Source of the DNA: Rothia mucilaginosa
Lineage (GTDB): Bacteria > Actinomycetota > Actinomycetes > Actinomycetales > Micrococcaceae
Assembly (NCBI RefSeq): GCF_001548235.1
Contig: NZ_AP014938.1
Location: forward strand, 372,001 to 436,000
Direction: 5' to 3'
Length of the DNA: 64,000 nucleotides
The notes below the pieces were generated by a model, which was not told the DNA's origin, searched no databases, and saw only the letters and a list, made by a program, of their open reading frames with translations. Positions 1 to 11,234 of the stretch are shown here, piece by piece. Both the position numbers and the translations under genes were made by a program. The number at the start of each line of letters is the position of its first letter. The stretch's first letter is position 1.

Positions 1-160
1 TTACGACCCAGTTTCGAATAAATCGGATAGGGTTTCGGCATATATTTTCGAAAAACCCCGGATTATCGGCTAATTATTCGAAAATACCTCCCGCGCAGGC
101 GCTAGCACTCGAACAAACGGCAGGCCCCGCCCCTACGCGAGAAAACGCCAGACTCACCGA
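1..160. other. AT-rich intergenic DNA, probably upstream of recA
   Basis: This stretch is visibly more AT-rich than its surroundings and holds no convincing ORF. Three TTCGAA palindromes lie at 13-18, 47-52 and 77-82, and a TCGAAC half-site lies at 109-114. In actinobacteria the gene downstream of DUF3046 is normally recA, so this is probably the recA promoter region. I infer that from synteny; recA itself is outside the window. No full TCGAAC-N4-GTTCGA LexA box is present. Confidence 0.5.
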
Positions 161-382
161 CTAGCGCAATGGCTCCTTATCGGGACCCAGGCGGCGCTCC
201 TGCGGAATCTCCTGCTCCTCACAGATCGCAAGCCACACATCCTTCGGGTTAACGCCCTGGTCCAGCGCCTCCGCAGCGGTCACATGCCCCAGAGAGCCCA
301 GCACCAAGTCACGCGCCAGCACCGGCGCATACCCGGCACCAAACTCATACTCCATGCACGCCCAAAATTCGCTCAGCTTCAC
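161..382 (-). CDS. DUF3046 family protein
   Basis: A small acidic protein of 73 residues and unknown function. It shows the family hallmarks: an N-terminal KLSEFW block, then a Y-x-x-VLARDLVL stretch, an AAEALDQGVNPKDVWLAIC segment and an ERR near the end. Length is normal for the family. The open frame extends two codons further up, but the GTG at 382 has AAGGAG at good spacing and gives the family-typical start M-K-L-S-E-F-W. Family members sit directly upstream of recA in actinobacteria, which fits the left edge of this window. No enzymatic motif is visible. Confidence 0.9.
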   Translation of the reverse strand: MKLSEFWACMEYEFGAGYAPVLARDLVLGSLGHVTAAEALDQGVNPKDVWLAICEEQEIPQERRLGPDKEPLR

Positions 383-488
383 AAGCACTCCTTACGCTTC
401 ACCGCTAGTTCGCTTCATAATTCGTCACATCGCCCACATCTCGCCCGAGAGCAACCCCCAGAATAAACCGAGAGTAAAGCCAGAATAA

Positions 489-531
489 GCGATGCCGCAC
501 ACCCCCACCTTACGGGGATGCACGGCATCGC
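489..531 (-). terminator. Hairpin downstream of clgR
   Basis: A GCGATGCCG / CGGCATCGC stem with an inner CCCC/GGGG pairing lies just past the clgR stop on the minus strand. It is followed by the T-rich TTATTCT, so it is a likely Rho-independent terminator. Confidence 0.65.
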
Positions 532-563
532 TTCACGTTTAGCGCGGCATGTGCCGCCTCTCG

Positions 564-971
564 TTACTTCGAGAGAATGTAGTAATCGCTCTTGTACTGC
601 TCAGACATCTCAGCCGGAACAGTATCCGGAATCTGAACGCCCTCGAGAACCGCCATACGGTCGGCAACCTCACGCAGCATCTGGGACATCGGAATGTCCA
701 GAGCCTGGCAAATCCACGCCAGCAGTTCGGAGGAAGCTTCCTTCTGACCGCGCTCAACTTCGCTCAGGTAACCGAGGGAAACACGGGCACGCTGGGAAAC
801 CTCGCGCAGGGTGCGGCCCTGACGCTGGCGAACATCGCGAAGAACCTCACCGATTGCCTGTCGCAGGGGAACAACCTTAGCTTCCTCAACGACCGGGGCG
901 ACCTGCCGGGGGGTCTCCTCGATTTCCTTCCACTTAGTAATGCCATTAATCGATACGCGCTGCTTAGCCAT
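564..971 (-). CDS. clgR: ClgR-like XRE-family transcriptional regulator
   Basis: A 135-residue DNA-binding protein with one helix-turn-helix domain at about residues 36-95 ([20 protein letters not shown] core). The rest is a short N-terminal segment and a C-terminal tail. The sequence matches the ClgR/PopR group, which in actinobacteria activates clp protease, recA and other stress genes and is itself a Clp substrate. Its place next to cinA, pgsA and the recA region is the conserved location for clgR. The upstream SD is weak (GGAAAG, too far from the ATG). Family assignment is strong; the regulon in this organism is inferred. Confidence 0.9.
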   Translation of the reverse strand: MAKQRVSINGITKWKEIEETPRQVAPVVEEAKVVPLRQAIGEVLRDVRQRQGRTLREVSQRARVSLGYLSEVERGQKEASSELLAWICQALDIPMSQMLREVADRMAVLEGVQIPDTVPAEMSEQYKSDYYILSK

Positions 972-1242
972 GAGCTTCTATATCACTTTCCTGAGTAGGT
1001 ATTCCCGACCTGCGGGACTGTACAGAGTTAAGCCTAACTGATTTTTGGAGCGTGAGCTAGGGGCCCCGCCATTTTCGTCCTCTTCTTATGGCTTGTATCT
1101 ATTCAAACAGGCGAACCTATGCCTTTATTCCTGCGGAGCTGAAAGAACCCTGTGAATATATTTGAACCGTATTTTTTTAGGTAGGCGCCGCACAGACGAC
1201 GACACAGCCGTTCCAGGCACCGCACAGCCCAGCCCTAGCACG

Positions 1243-1830
1243 CTACGCCAGCTCGTCCTTCAGAACCCCACCGGCACCACCGCGCACCGCACGTGCCAGC
1301 AAAGCAATCGCATCCGCGCTCGCCGCCGCACGAATCTGCGCGCGATCCCCTGAATAGTGGCGCTCAAACACCTCAGAACCGCCCGGGGAACACACACCGA
1401 TATAGACCGTACCCACCGGCTGACCGTCCGCAGGGTCAGGACCGGCAACACCCGTGGTCGACACCGCATAATCGGCACCGCACACACGCGCCGCACCGAC
1501 CGCCATCTGCACCGCCACCGCAGGATGCACCGCACCCTCACGCGCCAACAGCTGAGCGTCTACGTCCAGCACCTGAGCCTTCACCTCGTAGGCATAGGAA
1601 ATCACGCCGCCGCGGTAATACGCGGATGCGCCCGGCACCGTACAAATCGCACCGCCAACATCCCCGCCGGTCAGCGACTCAGCCGTCGCCACCTGCACCG
1701 GGCCTTCCTGGGCGGCGCGCAACTGCACCGCATCACGCAGCAACAGCGCCGCCGCCTCCGGGGTACCGGAGAAAACCTCAGCGGAGGAAAGCTCAAGGGA
1801 CAGAGCATCTTCAAGTACGAGGGGAACCAT
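1243..1830 (-). CDS. pncC: CinA C-terminal domain protein (nicotinamide-nucleotide amidase family)
   Basis: 195 residues that correspond only to the C-terminal CinA domain. The conserved TAESLTGG motif is at about residue 49, followed by the YYRGGVISY segment and the TTGVAGPDPADGQPVG loop. Family members deamidate nicotinamide mononucleotide to nicotinate mononucleotide in NAD recycling. The N-terminal MoCF-like domain of full-length CinA is absent, which is normal for stand-alone PncC proteins. GGAG precedes the ATG. It lies between pgsA and clgR as in other actinobacteria and is probably co-transcribed with pgsA, 103 bp away. Confidence 0.92.
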   Translation of the reverse strand: MVPLVLEDALSLELSSAEVFSGTPEAAALLLRDAVQLRAAQEGPVQVATAESLTGGDVGGAICTVPGASAYYRGGVISYAYEVKAQVLDVDAQLLAREGAVHPAVAVQMAVGAARVCGADYAVSTTGVAGPDPADGQPVGTVYIGVCSPGGSEVFERHYSGDRAQIRAAASADAIALLARAVRGGAGGVLKDELA

Positions 1831-1933
1831 TATTCTCTCCTTTCAGCGGCGAACCGCCGCCCAAAACCTCACGCGGCACACAACGCACCGCAGGTACAGC
1901 GAAGGGGAGCAGCACACGCCACTCCCCTCGCCT

Positions 1934-2581
1934 CTAATGACCGCCGCCCTGGGAAGCCTGAGCCTGCAACCAGTTACGACGCAAAATATACGCATCACGC
2001 ACATACACCAGGCCGGTCCACACGGTAATCGCGGTGACCGCGCCCATCAAAACCCAACCAGGAATCAGCCAGCCAAGACCCAGCTGACCCAGCGGCATAA
2101 GCATCAGCACCAGCGCCACCGTCTGCAGCACGGTCTTAATCTTGCCGCCCTTACTAGCGGCCATCACACCGTACTTAATAACGAACAGACGCATGATTGT
2201 AATGCCCCACTCGCGCAGCAAAATCACAATCGTGACCCACCACCACAGCTCACCCAGCGCCGACAGCACAATGAACGCCGCGCCAGTGAGGAACTTATCG
2301 GCAATCGGGTCAGCAATCTTACCAAAGCTCGTAATCAAGTTACGCGAGCGCGCCAGGTAGCCATCCGCCCAGTCCGTGAGCATGGCAAGAATAAAAATAA
2401 TCCACGCCAGCCAGCGGTGCGTCGGATCAGCGGCACCAAAAGTACCGCCCGCAACCAGGGCAACAATGAAGAAAGGAACCGCAATAATACGCAGAACCGT
2501 CAACACATTCGGCACATTCCAGTTCGAAGGCTTCGCTGTGCTGACCGCACCGGCGGATGCGGAATTGCGAGCTTCACTCAT
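1934..2581 (-). CDS. pgsA: CDP-diacylglycerol-glycerol-3-phosphate 3-phosphatidyltransferase
   Basis: A 215-residue membrane enzyme that makes phosphatidylglycerol phosphate from CDP-diacylglycerol, the committed step to phosphatidylglycerol and cardiolipin. The CDP-alcohol phosphatidyltransferase signature is intact: D-W-A-D-G-Y-L-A-R, then G-K-I-A-D-P-I-A-D at about residues 69-93. Several hydrophobic segments follow. The first 20 or so residues are polar and probably cytosolic. AAGGAG precedes the ATG. The substrate CDP-diacylglycerol would come from cdsA at 46 kb. It follows ftsK across a 200-bp gap that contains a possible terminator. Confidence 0.93.
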   Translation of the reverse strand: MSEARNSASAGAVSTAKPSNWNVPNVLTVLRIIAVPFFIVALVAGGTFGAADPTHRWLAWIIFILAMLTDWADGYLARSRNLITSFGKIADPIADKFLTGAAFIVLSALGELWWWVTIVILLREWGITIMRLFVIKYGVMAASKGGKIKTVLQTVALVLMLMPLGQLGLGWLIPGWVLMGAVTAITVWTGLVYVRDAYILRRNWLQAQASQGGGH

Positions 2582-2665
2582 AACGGCTCCTTACGGGTAG
2601 ATGGCTTTCGACGGTGAGAGACCGCGTACGCACCGACACCTAAACGTATCGGGGATACGCAAACA

Positions 2666-2721
2666 CCCCGTACCGTCCATTATACGTGTGCCGTAGCAGA
2701 CATCACAGGGACGATACGGGG
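2666..2721 (-). terminator. Possible ftsK terminator hairpin
   Basis: Two 13-14 bp arms (CCCCGTACCGTCC and its near reverse complement) with one mismatch are separated by about 29 bp in the ftsK-pgsA gap. There is no clear U-tract, so the role is uncertain. Confidence 0.4.
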
Positions 2722-2781
2722 CGCATGTCGCGCACTCACTCAGCCGAGTGGACTCAGCCGAATGGATAGGGCGCTGAAAGG

Positions 2782-5700
2782 CTAACGGCCGGTCAACTGC
2801 CAGGCGTCCTCCGAGCCCTCATCATCGGGCTCATCGAAATAGTCGGTGACCGGCTCACCCGGGTCCACCGCGTTCGCGTACGGGTCGGCGGTCGGAGGCT
2901 CCTCACCGCGAATACGCGCCAGGGTCGCCTGCAGGTCATCCGGGCGGATCAGCACCTCACGTGCCTTCGAGCCCTCCGAGGGGCCCACCACGCCCTGCGA
3001 TTCCAGCAGGTCCATGATGCGGCCAGCCTTCGCGAAGCCCATGCGCAGCTTACGCTGCAGCATCGAGGTCGAACCGAATTGAGTCGTAATCACAATCTCC
3101 GCCGCCTGCAGCAGATCATCGAGGTCATCGCCGATTTCCTCATCAATCTGCTTCTTCGCGGCAGAGACCATCACGTCCTCACGGTAGATGGTCGGCGCCT
3201 GCTTCTTCACGTGCTCAACCACGGCGTGAATCTCAGATTCAGACACCCACGCGCCCTGAACACGCATCGGCTTCGAGGCACCCATCGGCAGGAAGAGCGC
3301 GTCACCCTGACCAATCAGCTTCTCAGCGCCGGGCTGATCCAGCACCACGCGAGAGTCAGTGACCGAGGAGGTCGCAAACGCCATACGAGATGGAACGTTC
3401 GCCTTAATCAGACCGGTCACCACATCCACCGACGGACGCTGGGTCGCCAGCACCAGGTGAATACCCGCCGCACGCGCTAGCTGCGTAATACGCACAATGG
3501 CTTCTTCCACGTCACGCGGAGCGACCATCATCAGGTCGGCGAGCTCGTCAACAATCACCAGCAGGTACGGGTACTCGTGCACCGTGCGCTTGCTACCGGG
3601 GTCGGGCTGAACCTTACCCTCACGCACCGCCTTGTTGAAGTCGTCCACGTGCTTATAGCCGTAATGGGCGAGGTCATCATAGCGGGCGTCCATCTCACGA
3701 ACCACCCACTGAAGAGCCTCAGCAGCCTTCTTCGGGTTCGTAATGATGGGCGTAATCAGGTGCGGAATACCCTCGTATGCGGTCAGCTCCACACGCTTCG
3801 GGTCGACCATCACCAGGCGCACCTGGTCGGGGGTTGCGCGCATCAGAATCGAGGTGATCATCGAGTTCACGAACGAAGACTTACCCGCACCGGTCGCACC
3901 AGCGACCAGCATATGCGGCATCTTCGCGAGGTTCGCCAGCACGAAGCCGCCCTCAACGTCCTTACCCACACCCATGACCATCGGGTGGTGGTTCGCGTGA
4001 GCCTGCGGGGAACGCAGCACGTCGCCTAGCGCAACGGTCTCACGGTCCGTATTCGGAATCTCAATACCAATCGCAGACTTACCCGGAATCGGGGACAGAA
4101 TACGAACATCCGGGCTCGCCACAGCGTACGCAATGTTCTTGCTCAGCGCGGTCACACGCTCCACCTTCGTGGCGGGACCCAGCTCAATCTCGTAGCGGGT
4201 CACGGTCGGGCCGCGCGAGAAGCCGGTGACCTGCGCATCCACCTTGAACTGCTCCAGCACATTCGTCAGAGCCTCAACCACGTGCTCGTTGACCTCGGAT
4301 GATTCCTTAGCGGGAGGACCGGAAACCAGCATCTCCTCCGAGGGAAGCACATAGGTGCCGCGGGAGGACTGCACAACCTGCTCGCCGCGCGCCTGCTCGG
4401 TGGTCGCCACCTGAGTGTTATTCTGCAGCGGGCGGGATGCGCCAGCCTCGGGCGCTCGCGAAGCCGCGGGAGCCGCGGGAGCCGCGTTCTTCGGGTGCGC
4501 ACCCGGCGAGTGCATGCGGGTCGGGATCGGCGGCTGAGCCGCGGATGCGGCAGGAGCCTGGGACGCGGAAGCCGAGCCGGCGGGCTGTGCGGCAGACTGC
4601 GCAGGGTTCACTACCTGGTGCGGCTTCGTCTGCGGTGCAGCTTGCTCAGAAGCGCCGAAGCCATCGTATGCCTCAACGTCAAAGAGGGGCTCCTCGCCCG
4701 GAATACGGTTCACGCGGCCGTTCGCCACGGCGGCGCGCTGCACCTGGTCCAGGCGGGCTGCGGGTGCATCCGATGCCTCAACGTCGAAGAGGTCGGGGCT
4801 ACTCGAATAAGTGCTGTTCTGCGCAGAAGCACCCTGCGCCGTACCCTGCGCAGCCGGTGCCTGGTTGAGGCGACCGGGCAGGCGGGACAGGCGGTTCGGC
4901 TTAGCCGCCGGGCGCGCCTGCTGAGCGGAATCCTGTGCAGAGTCTGCCGGCTGTACCGGCATCTGCGTAGTCTCCGGGTGAGTCTCATCCACCACGGCGC
5001 TCACGAATGCTTCATCACCGGCGTACTCGTCCAGGGAAGAATCGGTCGACTCAGCGGGAGCAAAGCCCAACCAGCCGCGTAGACGAGAGAACAGGCCGCC
5101 AGACTTCTGAGCCGTGCGTGCCGGTTTCTCATCCTCGTACAGGTAGCTACGGTCGTGCTCCTCAGCGTTTAAATCCACGGTCTGAGTCGCATCCGAAGGG
5201 GTGTCCTTCACGGAGGTTCGAGTCGTGCCATTGGGCTTCTCACCCAGAGCCAAACCGACCAGGTGCAGGGTACGCGGCACCACCTGACGAATCGGAGTGT
5301 TCGTCAGAACCATCAGACCGGCAATACCCAGCAGCAGGTGAATCAGAATCTCAACGAACGCAATACCGCCGCTCACACGCACAATGGGGGTGCCCAGCAG
5401 CACGCCAGCCACGCCGCCACCAGCCCAGACGGCGTCAAACCCATCCGCAAAAGTCGGGTGACCCGCATGGCGAGCAAAGAACAGGGAGGCCGCCACCAGC
5501 ATGATGAAGGAGCCCACCGCCACGCGGTTATTACGTTTAATCAGGTCGGGTCCACGGAAAACACACCACGCCATGATGAGGCAGAACACCGGAATCAGCA
5601 GAGCGCCCTGACCGAAAATACCGCCCAACATGGTGTGCCAGGCGTCCAGGGGCGCTCGCAACAAACCGAGGGAGGTGTGGGCGCGCCAGTTGTACCACTC

Positions 5701-5982
5701 CACTCCGGCGCTAATCAGGCCGAACAGCAGGATGGTGAGCGCGCCGCCGTCGCGGCGGTCTTCGGGCGCAAGGTCGGTGCGCACCGCGCCAATGGAGCGG
5801 AAGAGCCCACCGATAGCGTGAGCAATGCTCAGCCAGACGGAGGAGATAGCACCCGCAACAGGGTTCGCCGCGTTGGCACCGCGCTGGGCGCCACCTCGGG
5901 AGGTGGTGCGCTTGCGGGTGGTCTTCTTAGTGTTTGCTTTAGTAGAGGTCGTGTTACGACCCTTCGTGGTCCGTGGAGCCAT
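2782..5982 (-). CDS. ftsK: FtsK/SpoIIIE-family DNA translocase
   Basis: A 1066-residue septal DNA pump that clears chromosomes from the closing septum. Residues about 70-240 carry four hydrophobic membrane segments. A long A/P/Q-rich linker (about 250-560) follows, then the motor. Walker A GATGAGKS is near residue 700 and Walker [12 protein letters not shown] lies downstream. A gamma-type winged-helix domain ([19 protein letters not shown]) near the C terminus would read chromosome polarity sequences. The linker holds two copies of an LFDVEA-x-D motif. The N terminus is strongly basic with many T/K/R residues. Placement between rnj and pgsA is standard for actinobacteria. Confidence 0.96.
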   Translation of the reverse strand: MAPRTTKGRNTTSTKANTKKTTRKRTTSRGGAQRGANAANPVAGAISSVWLSIAHAIGGLFRSIGAVRTDLAPEDRRDGGALTILLFGLISAGVEWYNWRAHTSLGLLRAPLDAWHTMLGGIFGQGALLIPVFCLIMAWCVFRGPDLIKRNNRVAVGSFIMLVAASLFFARHAGHPTFADGFDAVWAGGGVAGVLLGTPIVRVSGGIAFVEILIHLLLGIAGLMVLTNTPIRQVVPRTLHLVGLALGEKPNGTTRTSVKDTPSDATQTVDLNAEEHDRSYLYEDEKPARTAQKSGGLFSRLRGWLGFAPAESTDSSLDEYAGDEAFVSAVVDETHPETTQMPVQPADSAQDSAQQARPAAKPNRLSRLPGRLNQAPAAQGTAQGASAQNSTYSSSPDLFDVEASDAPAARLDQVQRAAVANGRVNRIPGEEPLFDVEAYDGFGASEQAAPQTKPHQVVNPAQSAAQPAGSASASQAPAASAAQPPIPTRMHSPGAHPKNAAPAAPAASRAPEAGASRPLQNNTQVATTEQARGEQVVQSSRGTYVLPSEEMLVSGPPAKESSEVNEHVVEALTNVLEQFKVDAQVTGFSRGPTVTRYEIELGPATKVERVTALSKNIAYAVASPDVRILSPIPGKSAIGIEIPNTDRETVALGDVLRSPQAHANHHPMVMGVGKDVEGGFVLANLAKMPHMLVAGATGAGKSSFVNSMITSILMRATPDQVRLVMVDPKRVELTAYEGIPHLITPIITNPKKAAEALQWVVREMDARYDDLAHYGYKHVDDFNKAVREGKVQPDPGSKRTVHEYPYLLVIVDELADLMMVAPRDVEEAIVRITQLARAAGIHLVLATQRPSVDVVTGLIKANVPSRMAFATSSVTDSRVVLDQPGAEKLIGQGDALFLPMGASKPMRVQGAWVSESEIHAVVEHVKKQAPTIYREDVMVSAAKKQIDEEIGDDLDDLLQAAEIVITTQFGSTSMLQRKLRMGFAKAGRIMDLLESQGVVGPSEGSKAREVLIRPDDLQATLARIRGEEPPTADPYANAVDPGEPVTDYFDEPDDEGSEDAWQLTGR

Positions 5983-6181
5983 ACCTTTTAGGGTATCAAC
6001 CTTCCCGTTAATGTACCGATTCTTTCGTTATCAGTGAGCTAAAAAGTGCGCCCCGCCCGGTGCCTGTGAGGGCATTGATAGGGCGCTGATGAGGCGCTTC
6101 TCCCCTGCCGCGCTCACTTTCGACCTGCTTTCGCGTAGCTTTCACGTAGCTTTCGCCCATGCGTTCTGCAGATACACAGCA

Positions 6182-6216
6182 GGCGGGGCCGACACAACGT
6201 ATCGACCCCGCCTTTT
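6182..6216. terminator. rnj terminator hairpin
   Basis: A GGCGGGG..CCCCGCC stem lies between the rnj stop and ftsK. The T-tract is on the plus-strand side; in the rnj direction the trailing bases are not U-rich. It may work in both directions. Confidence 0.55.
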
Positions 6217-6250
6217 CGCTGTTTACAGGCAGCTAGCCTCGCGTAGCGTG

Positions 6251-7966
<1,716 letters not shown>

Positions 7967-8364
7967 CGTGTGTCTCCTCTTTCTTCTATGTTTTCTTGTG
8001 ATGTCTGTGATTCGTAGGCGACGCTTCGTACCGCAAGCACTCCGGCTGATTCGGCTCTCATATGCCGAGGCTGCGAAGGTGCTGCCGGTGCGTCCAAATC
8101 ACCGAAAGTATTCAAAAGTATTTGGGGCGTAGTGCGCGGGTGCCTCTGCCTAAGGCCCTGTCTGAGTGGGGGCTAGAGTCGCTTGATTCAACAGGCAACG
8201 ATAAACCGCGGCAATACGCCAGAGCGGACCCCTCACCTAGTGTTAGGTGTGGAGTCCGCGTCCGTTGGCTATCTCATGCGTCCCGAGGGCGGGGCGTACG
8301 ATAGCCGAAGTCCTCTATATATACGCGCTCTGCACGAATAGTTGTGCAGGTTCTGCGTTAAAGT
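7967..8364. other. dapA-rnj intergenic region with two hairpins
   Basis: This 398-bp gap shows no believable gene. It contains the 3' end of the dapA transcript and the rnj leader. Two stem-loops are visible: 8224-8238 with 8245-8259 (13 of 15 pairs, GCGGAC arms) and 8267-8273 with 8300-8306 (GGCTATC/GATAGCC). Neither has a U-tract on the minus strand. The first is the better candidate for a dapA transcript end. I could not place a confident rnj promoter. Confidence 0.5.
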
Positions 8365-9300
8365 TTAGGCGTTCTTCAGGGTGTGAGCGATGCTCGAGGA
8401 GAGCAGATCAGCTCGCATAGCCTGGGCAACCTCCGGTTCGGAGAGTACGTGCGGCAGGCGAACGACGGGCTCATCCAGCACACCCTGCCAGGAAAGAATT
8501 TCCTTGGCGGCAACGCAACCGGGGGCACGGCCCATGGTTGCTCGGACAATCGGAGTCAGTTCCAGGTGAAGACGCTGCGCCTCCACCAGGTCCTGTGCAA
8601 CGACAGCATCAATGAGGGCACGGAAGAGTCCGGGTGCCACATGTGCAGTCACCGAAACGAGGCCGACGGCGCCCATTGCCATCCAGGGAAGGGTCAGTCC
8701 GTCGTCGCCGCTGTAGTAGTGCAGGTCGGTGGTTGCCATGACCTCGGTTGCGGCACCGAAGTCTGCCTTAGCGTCTTTCACCGCTACAATACTATCAATT
8801 TCTGCAAGGCGACGGTAGGTTTCGGGTGCGATGGGGATGCCCGCACGACCCGGAATATCATAAAGCATGACGGGGGTCTCAGTTGCTTGAGCAACGGTCG
8901 CAAAATGGGCGTAGACACCCGGCTGAGTCGGCTTGTTGTAGTAGGGGGTCACAACCAGCAGACCGTCCACACCAATCTTTTCGGCGCGGTGCGCCAGCTC
9001 AATAGTATGCGCGGTATCGTTCGAACCAACACCGGCAATAATCTTCGCGCGAGAACCGACGGTATCCTTCACAATCTGGAAGACGCGCTCGTTCTCGTCA
9101 TCGGTCATGGTGGAGTATTCGCCGGTGGTACCGCAGACCACCAGGCCGTCGTGGCCGTTCTCCACAAGGTAATTCGCCAGGTCTGCGACCTGCTTTTCGT
9201 CAACGGAGCCGTCCTTCGCGAAGGGGGTCACCATTGCGGTCAGGAGGCGACCGAAGACGGGTTCAACAAAAGTACCGGGGTTCGAAAGGTTCTCAGACAT
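8365..9300 (-). CDS. dapA: 4-hydroxy-tetrahydrodipicolinate synthase
   Basis: A 311-residue TIM-barrel aldolase that condenses pyruvate with aspartate semialdehyde at the start of the DAP/lysine branch. The Schiff-base lysine is K175 in IVAVKDAK. Tyr147 sits in the MLYDIPGRAG segment, and the GTTGE substrate loop is at 57-61. Length is typical. The SD before the ATG is weak. dapB lies 0.9 kb upstream with one membrane protein between them, so the two DAP genes probably share regulation. Three 15-bp tandem repeats sit in the dapA upstream region. Confidence 0.95.
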   Translation of the reverse strand: MSENLSNPGTFVEPVFGRLLTAMVTPFAKDGSVDEKQVADLANYLVENGHDGLVVCGTTGEYSTMTDDENERVFQIVKDTVGSRAKIIAGVGSNDTAHTIELAHRAEKIGVDGLLVVTPYYNKPTQPGVYAHFATVAQATETPVMLYDIPGRAGIPIAPETYRRLAEIDSIVAVKDAKADFGAATEVMATTDLHYYSGDDGLTLPWMAMGAVGLVSVTAHVAPGLFRALIDAVVAQDLVEAQRLHLELTPIVRATMGRAPGCVAAKEILSWQGVLDEPVVRLPHVLSEPEVAQAMRADLLSSSIAHTLKNA

Positions 9301-9420
9301 ATGTCCAGAGTACGCCCGAACTGCAGATTTTTGCTACAGAACGCATAAGTTTTCATGCATGTTCTACTATTCGGACTTTTTCAAATCCGCGGTACTTTCG
9401 CGGAGATTCCCCCACAGAAG

Positions 9421-9465
9421 CTATGAACACAGAGGCTATGAATACAAGGGCTATGAAACCGGGCG
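9421..9465. repeat. 15-bp tandem repeat, 3 copies, upstream of dapA
   Basis: Three successive units begin CTATGAA at 9421, 9436 and 9451 (CTATGAACACAGAGG, CTATGAATACAAGGG, then a degenerate third). The position is about 120-165 bp before the dapA start, so it could be an array of binding sites or a simple short tandem repeat. Confidence 0.7.
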
Positions 9466-9540
9466 CGAAGCCTCGGCGCTATCTACCAACCGCACACCGA
9501 AAATAAATGCGGCATTAAGGATGGGCCACCAGGGCAGCCC

Positions 9541-10203
9541 CTAGCGCATACCCTTCACCTGGCCGCCCGAACGCAGCGCCCACGCGTTACGCATCGCCGC
9601 GCGGGCACGCTTGCGCTCGCCGCCCGCATCGTACATGCACGCCAGGTTAAACCACGCCTTCCAGCTATTCGGCTCCTGCTCCACCGCCGCCGCGAAGCTC
9701 TCAAACTCCACCGCAGCAGCCTCACGGTCCACACGGCCGGAGGGGGTGCGCGGCAGGGTATCCTCCGCCAGCTCGCCCGAAGCCGCAAGCTCATGAGCCA
9801 TACGCTGAATACGGGCACCGAAAAGCACCTCACGCACCAGCGCCCATGCGCCCAGAATCGGCAGTAGAATCATGCCCGCGCCAAGCACAATGCCAGCCAC
9901 AGAACCGGAGGTGAGCATCACGAAGCCCTGCTGCGCAATATGCGCCAGGTACAGGGTCAACAGGGCGCAGGTCAACGCCGCGAAGGTCTTACCCCAACCG
10001 CCAGCATCCACTGTCACAAAGACGGCACTAAAAATCAGCACGCCCAAAATAGAGGCACGCACCGTCAGCGGCAACGGCAGAATCAGCACGGTCAGCACCA
10101 TCAGCACGCACGCGCAGATGCTCCACAGGCGCAGCGAAGTCCACCAGGGGCTACGAGCCTCAGAAGATGCCTGCAAATTCTCAGGCGAAGTCTGTTCAGA
10201 CAA
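9541..10203 (-). CDS. Membrane protein with a C-terminal TPR-like segment
   Basis: A 220-residue protein that I cannot assign to a named function. After a polar N terminus of about 25 residues there are four hydrophobic helices (about 27-120). A soluble tail follows and ends in a TPR-like motif (NSWKAWFNLACMYDAGGERKRA, written here as a motif at about 184-205). The start is TTG with AGGAGA at good spacing; the SD overlaps the dapB stop region, so translation is probably coupled to dapB. It lies between dapB and dapA, which suggests co-expression but not a metabolic role. Proteins of this type are common hypothetical genes beside dapB in Micrococcaceae. Confidence 0.82.
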   Translation of the reverse strand: MSEQTSPENLQASSEARSPWWTSLRLWSICACVLMVLTVLILPLPLTVRASILGVLIFSAVFVTVDAGGWGKTFAALTCALLTLYLAHIAQQGFVMLTSGSVAGIVLGAGMILLPILGAWALVREVLFGARIQRMAHELAASGELAEDTLPRTPSGRVDREAAAVEFESFAAAVEQEPNSWKAWFNLACMYDAGGERKRARAAMRNAWALRSGGQVKGMR

Positions 10204-10212
10204 TACTCTCTC

Positions 10213-10983
10213 CTAGGACAAATCCATGTAGGCGTCCAAGCCCACGCTCAAACCGGGATGCGCCGCCACCTCACGCACACCCAGCAGAACACCGGGCATA
10301 AAGGAGGCACGGTCAAAGGAATCGTGACGGATCACCAGCTGCTGACCGGGGTCACCCAGCAGAATCTCCTGGTGAGCCACCATGCCGCGCAGACGCACCG
10401 CGTGCACGTGAATATCGTCAATTACGGCGCCGCGCGAACCCAACGGGTCGGAGGTGGTGGCATCCGGGCTCGGACCCACGCCAGCCTCCGCGCGGGCGGC
10501 AGCCACCTTGCGGGCAGTGTGCACAGCGGTACCGGAGGGGGCGTCCACCTTATTCGGGTGGTGAATCTCAATGATCTCTACCGACTCAAAGTAGCGAGCC
10601 GCCTTCGCAGCGAACTCGGTGGCGAGGATCGAACCAATCGCAAAGTTCGGGGCGATGAGCACACCCACCTCGGGGTGCTCAGCCAGTAGTGCCCGCAGGG
10701 AGTCCAGGCGTTCGGGGGTCCAACCGGTCGTACCCACCACAGCGTGCATACCGTGCTCCACCGCGAAGCGCACATTCGCCTCGCTGGATTCGGGAACGGT
10801 CAGGTCAATAACAATCTCTGCGCCAGCGTCAACCAGCTCCTGCAGGTCGTCGCCACGGCCCAGTGCCGCCACCAGGTCCATGTCTGCGGAGGTGTTGACG
10901 GCGCGCACCGCCTCGGAACCCATGCGGCCTGCGGCACCGAGTACCGCTACCTTCCAGATTTTTTCGTCGCCCTCGTGGGCCAT
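10213..10983 (-). CDS. dapB: 4-hydroxy-tetrahydrodipicolinate reductase
   Basis: A 256-residue NAD(P)H-dependent reductase, second enzyme of the DAP branch after dapA. The Rossmann motif VLGAAGRMG is at about residues 14-22. The catalytic and substrate-binding block IIEIHHPNKVDAPSGTA is near residues 138-154. GGAGGAGAG precedes the ATG. It heads a dapB - membrane protein - dapA run. DAP made here feeds both lysine and peptidoglycan cross-bridge synthesis. Nothing is unusual in the sequence. Confidence 0.95.
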   Translation of the reverse strand: MAHEGDEKIWKVAVLGAAGRMGSEAVRAVNTSADMDLVAALGRGDDLQELVDAGAEIVIDLTVPESSEANVRFAVEHGMHAVVGTTGWTPERLDSLRALLAEHPEVGVLIAPNFAIGSILATEFAAKAARYFESVEIIEIHHPNKVDAPSGTAVHTARKVAAARAEAGVGPSPDATTSDPLGSRGAVIDDIHVHAVRLRGMVAHQEILLGDPGQQLVIRHDSFDRASFMPGVLLGVREVAAHPGLSVGLDAYMDLS

Positions 10984-11163
10984 GATTCTCTCCTCCGTAG
11001 CTTTTGTGCACCCCGACTATGGGGCTTTTGCGGCATACAGCCCCTATTATCCCCTGTCCGAACGCGCTGGGCGTCATCGTACACACTGGGTGAGATGCCC
11101 CACGGAACCTCAACGGCATAAAAAGCGCAATAATCTAACCGTCATATAAGTCGTTTAATACGT

Positions 11164-11188
11164 TATCTATAGATAGCAACCATATAAT
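11164..11188 (+). promoter_or_regulatory. Putative promoter and operator of the OatA-like gene
   Basis: A perfect TATAAT lies at 11183-11188 and a perfect 12-bp palindrome TATCTATAGATA at 11164-11175, where the spacer or -35 region should be. No good TTGACA is found 16-18 bp upstream. The combination suggests a promoter that needs or is blocked by a regulator at the palindrome. The surrounding 80 bp are AT-rich. This is an inference from sequence only. Confidence 0.45.
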
Positions 11189-11234
11189 TAGGAAGTATTT
11201 CTCTATTTTCCATCCTACGGAGTGCTTTCACAGT

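Noticed and set aside
109..114. LexA box upstream of the presumed recA
   Set aside because: Only one half-site TCGAAC is present; the spaced second half is absent.
8062..8304. 80-codon plus-strand ORF in the dapA-rnj gap
   Set aside because: It overlaps two hairpins, has no SD, and its composition is not protein-like.
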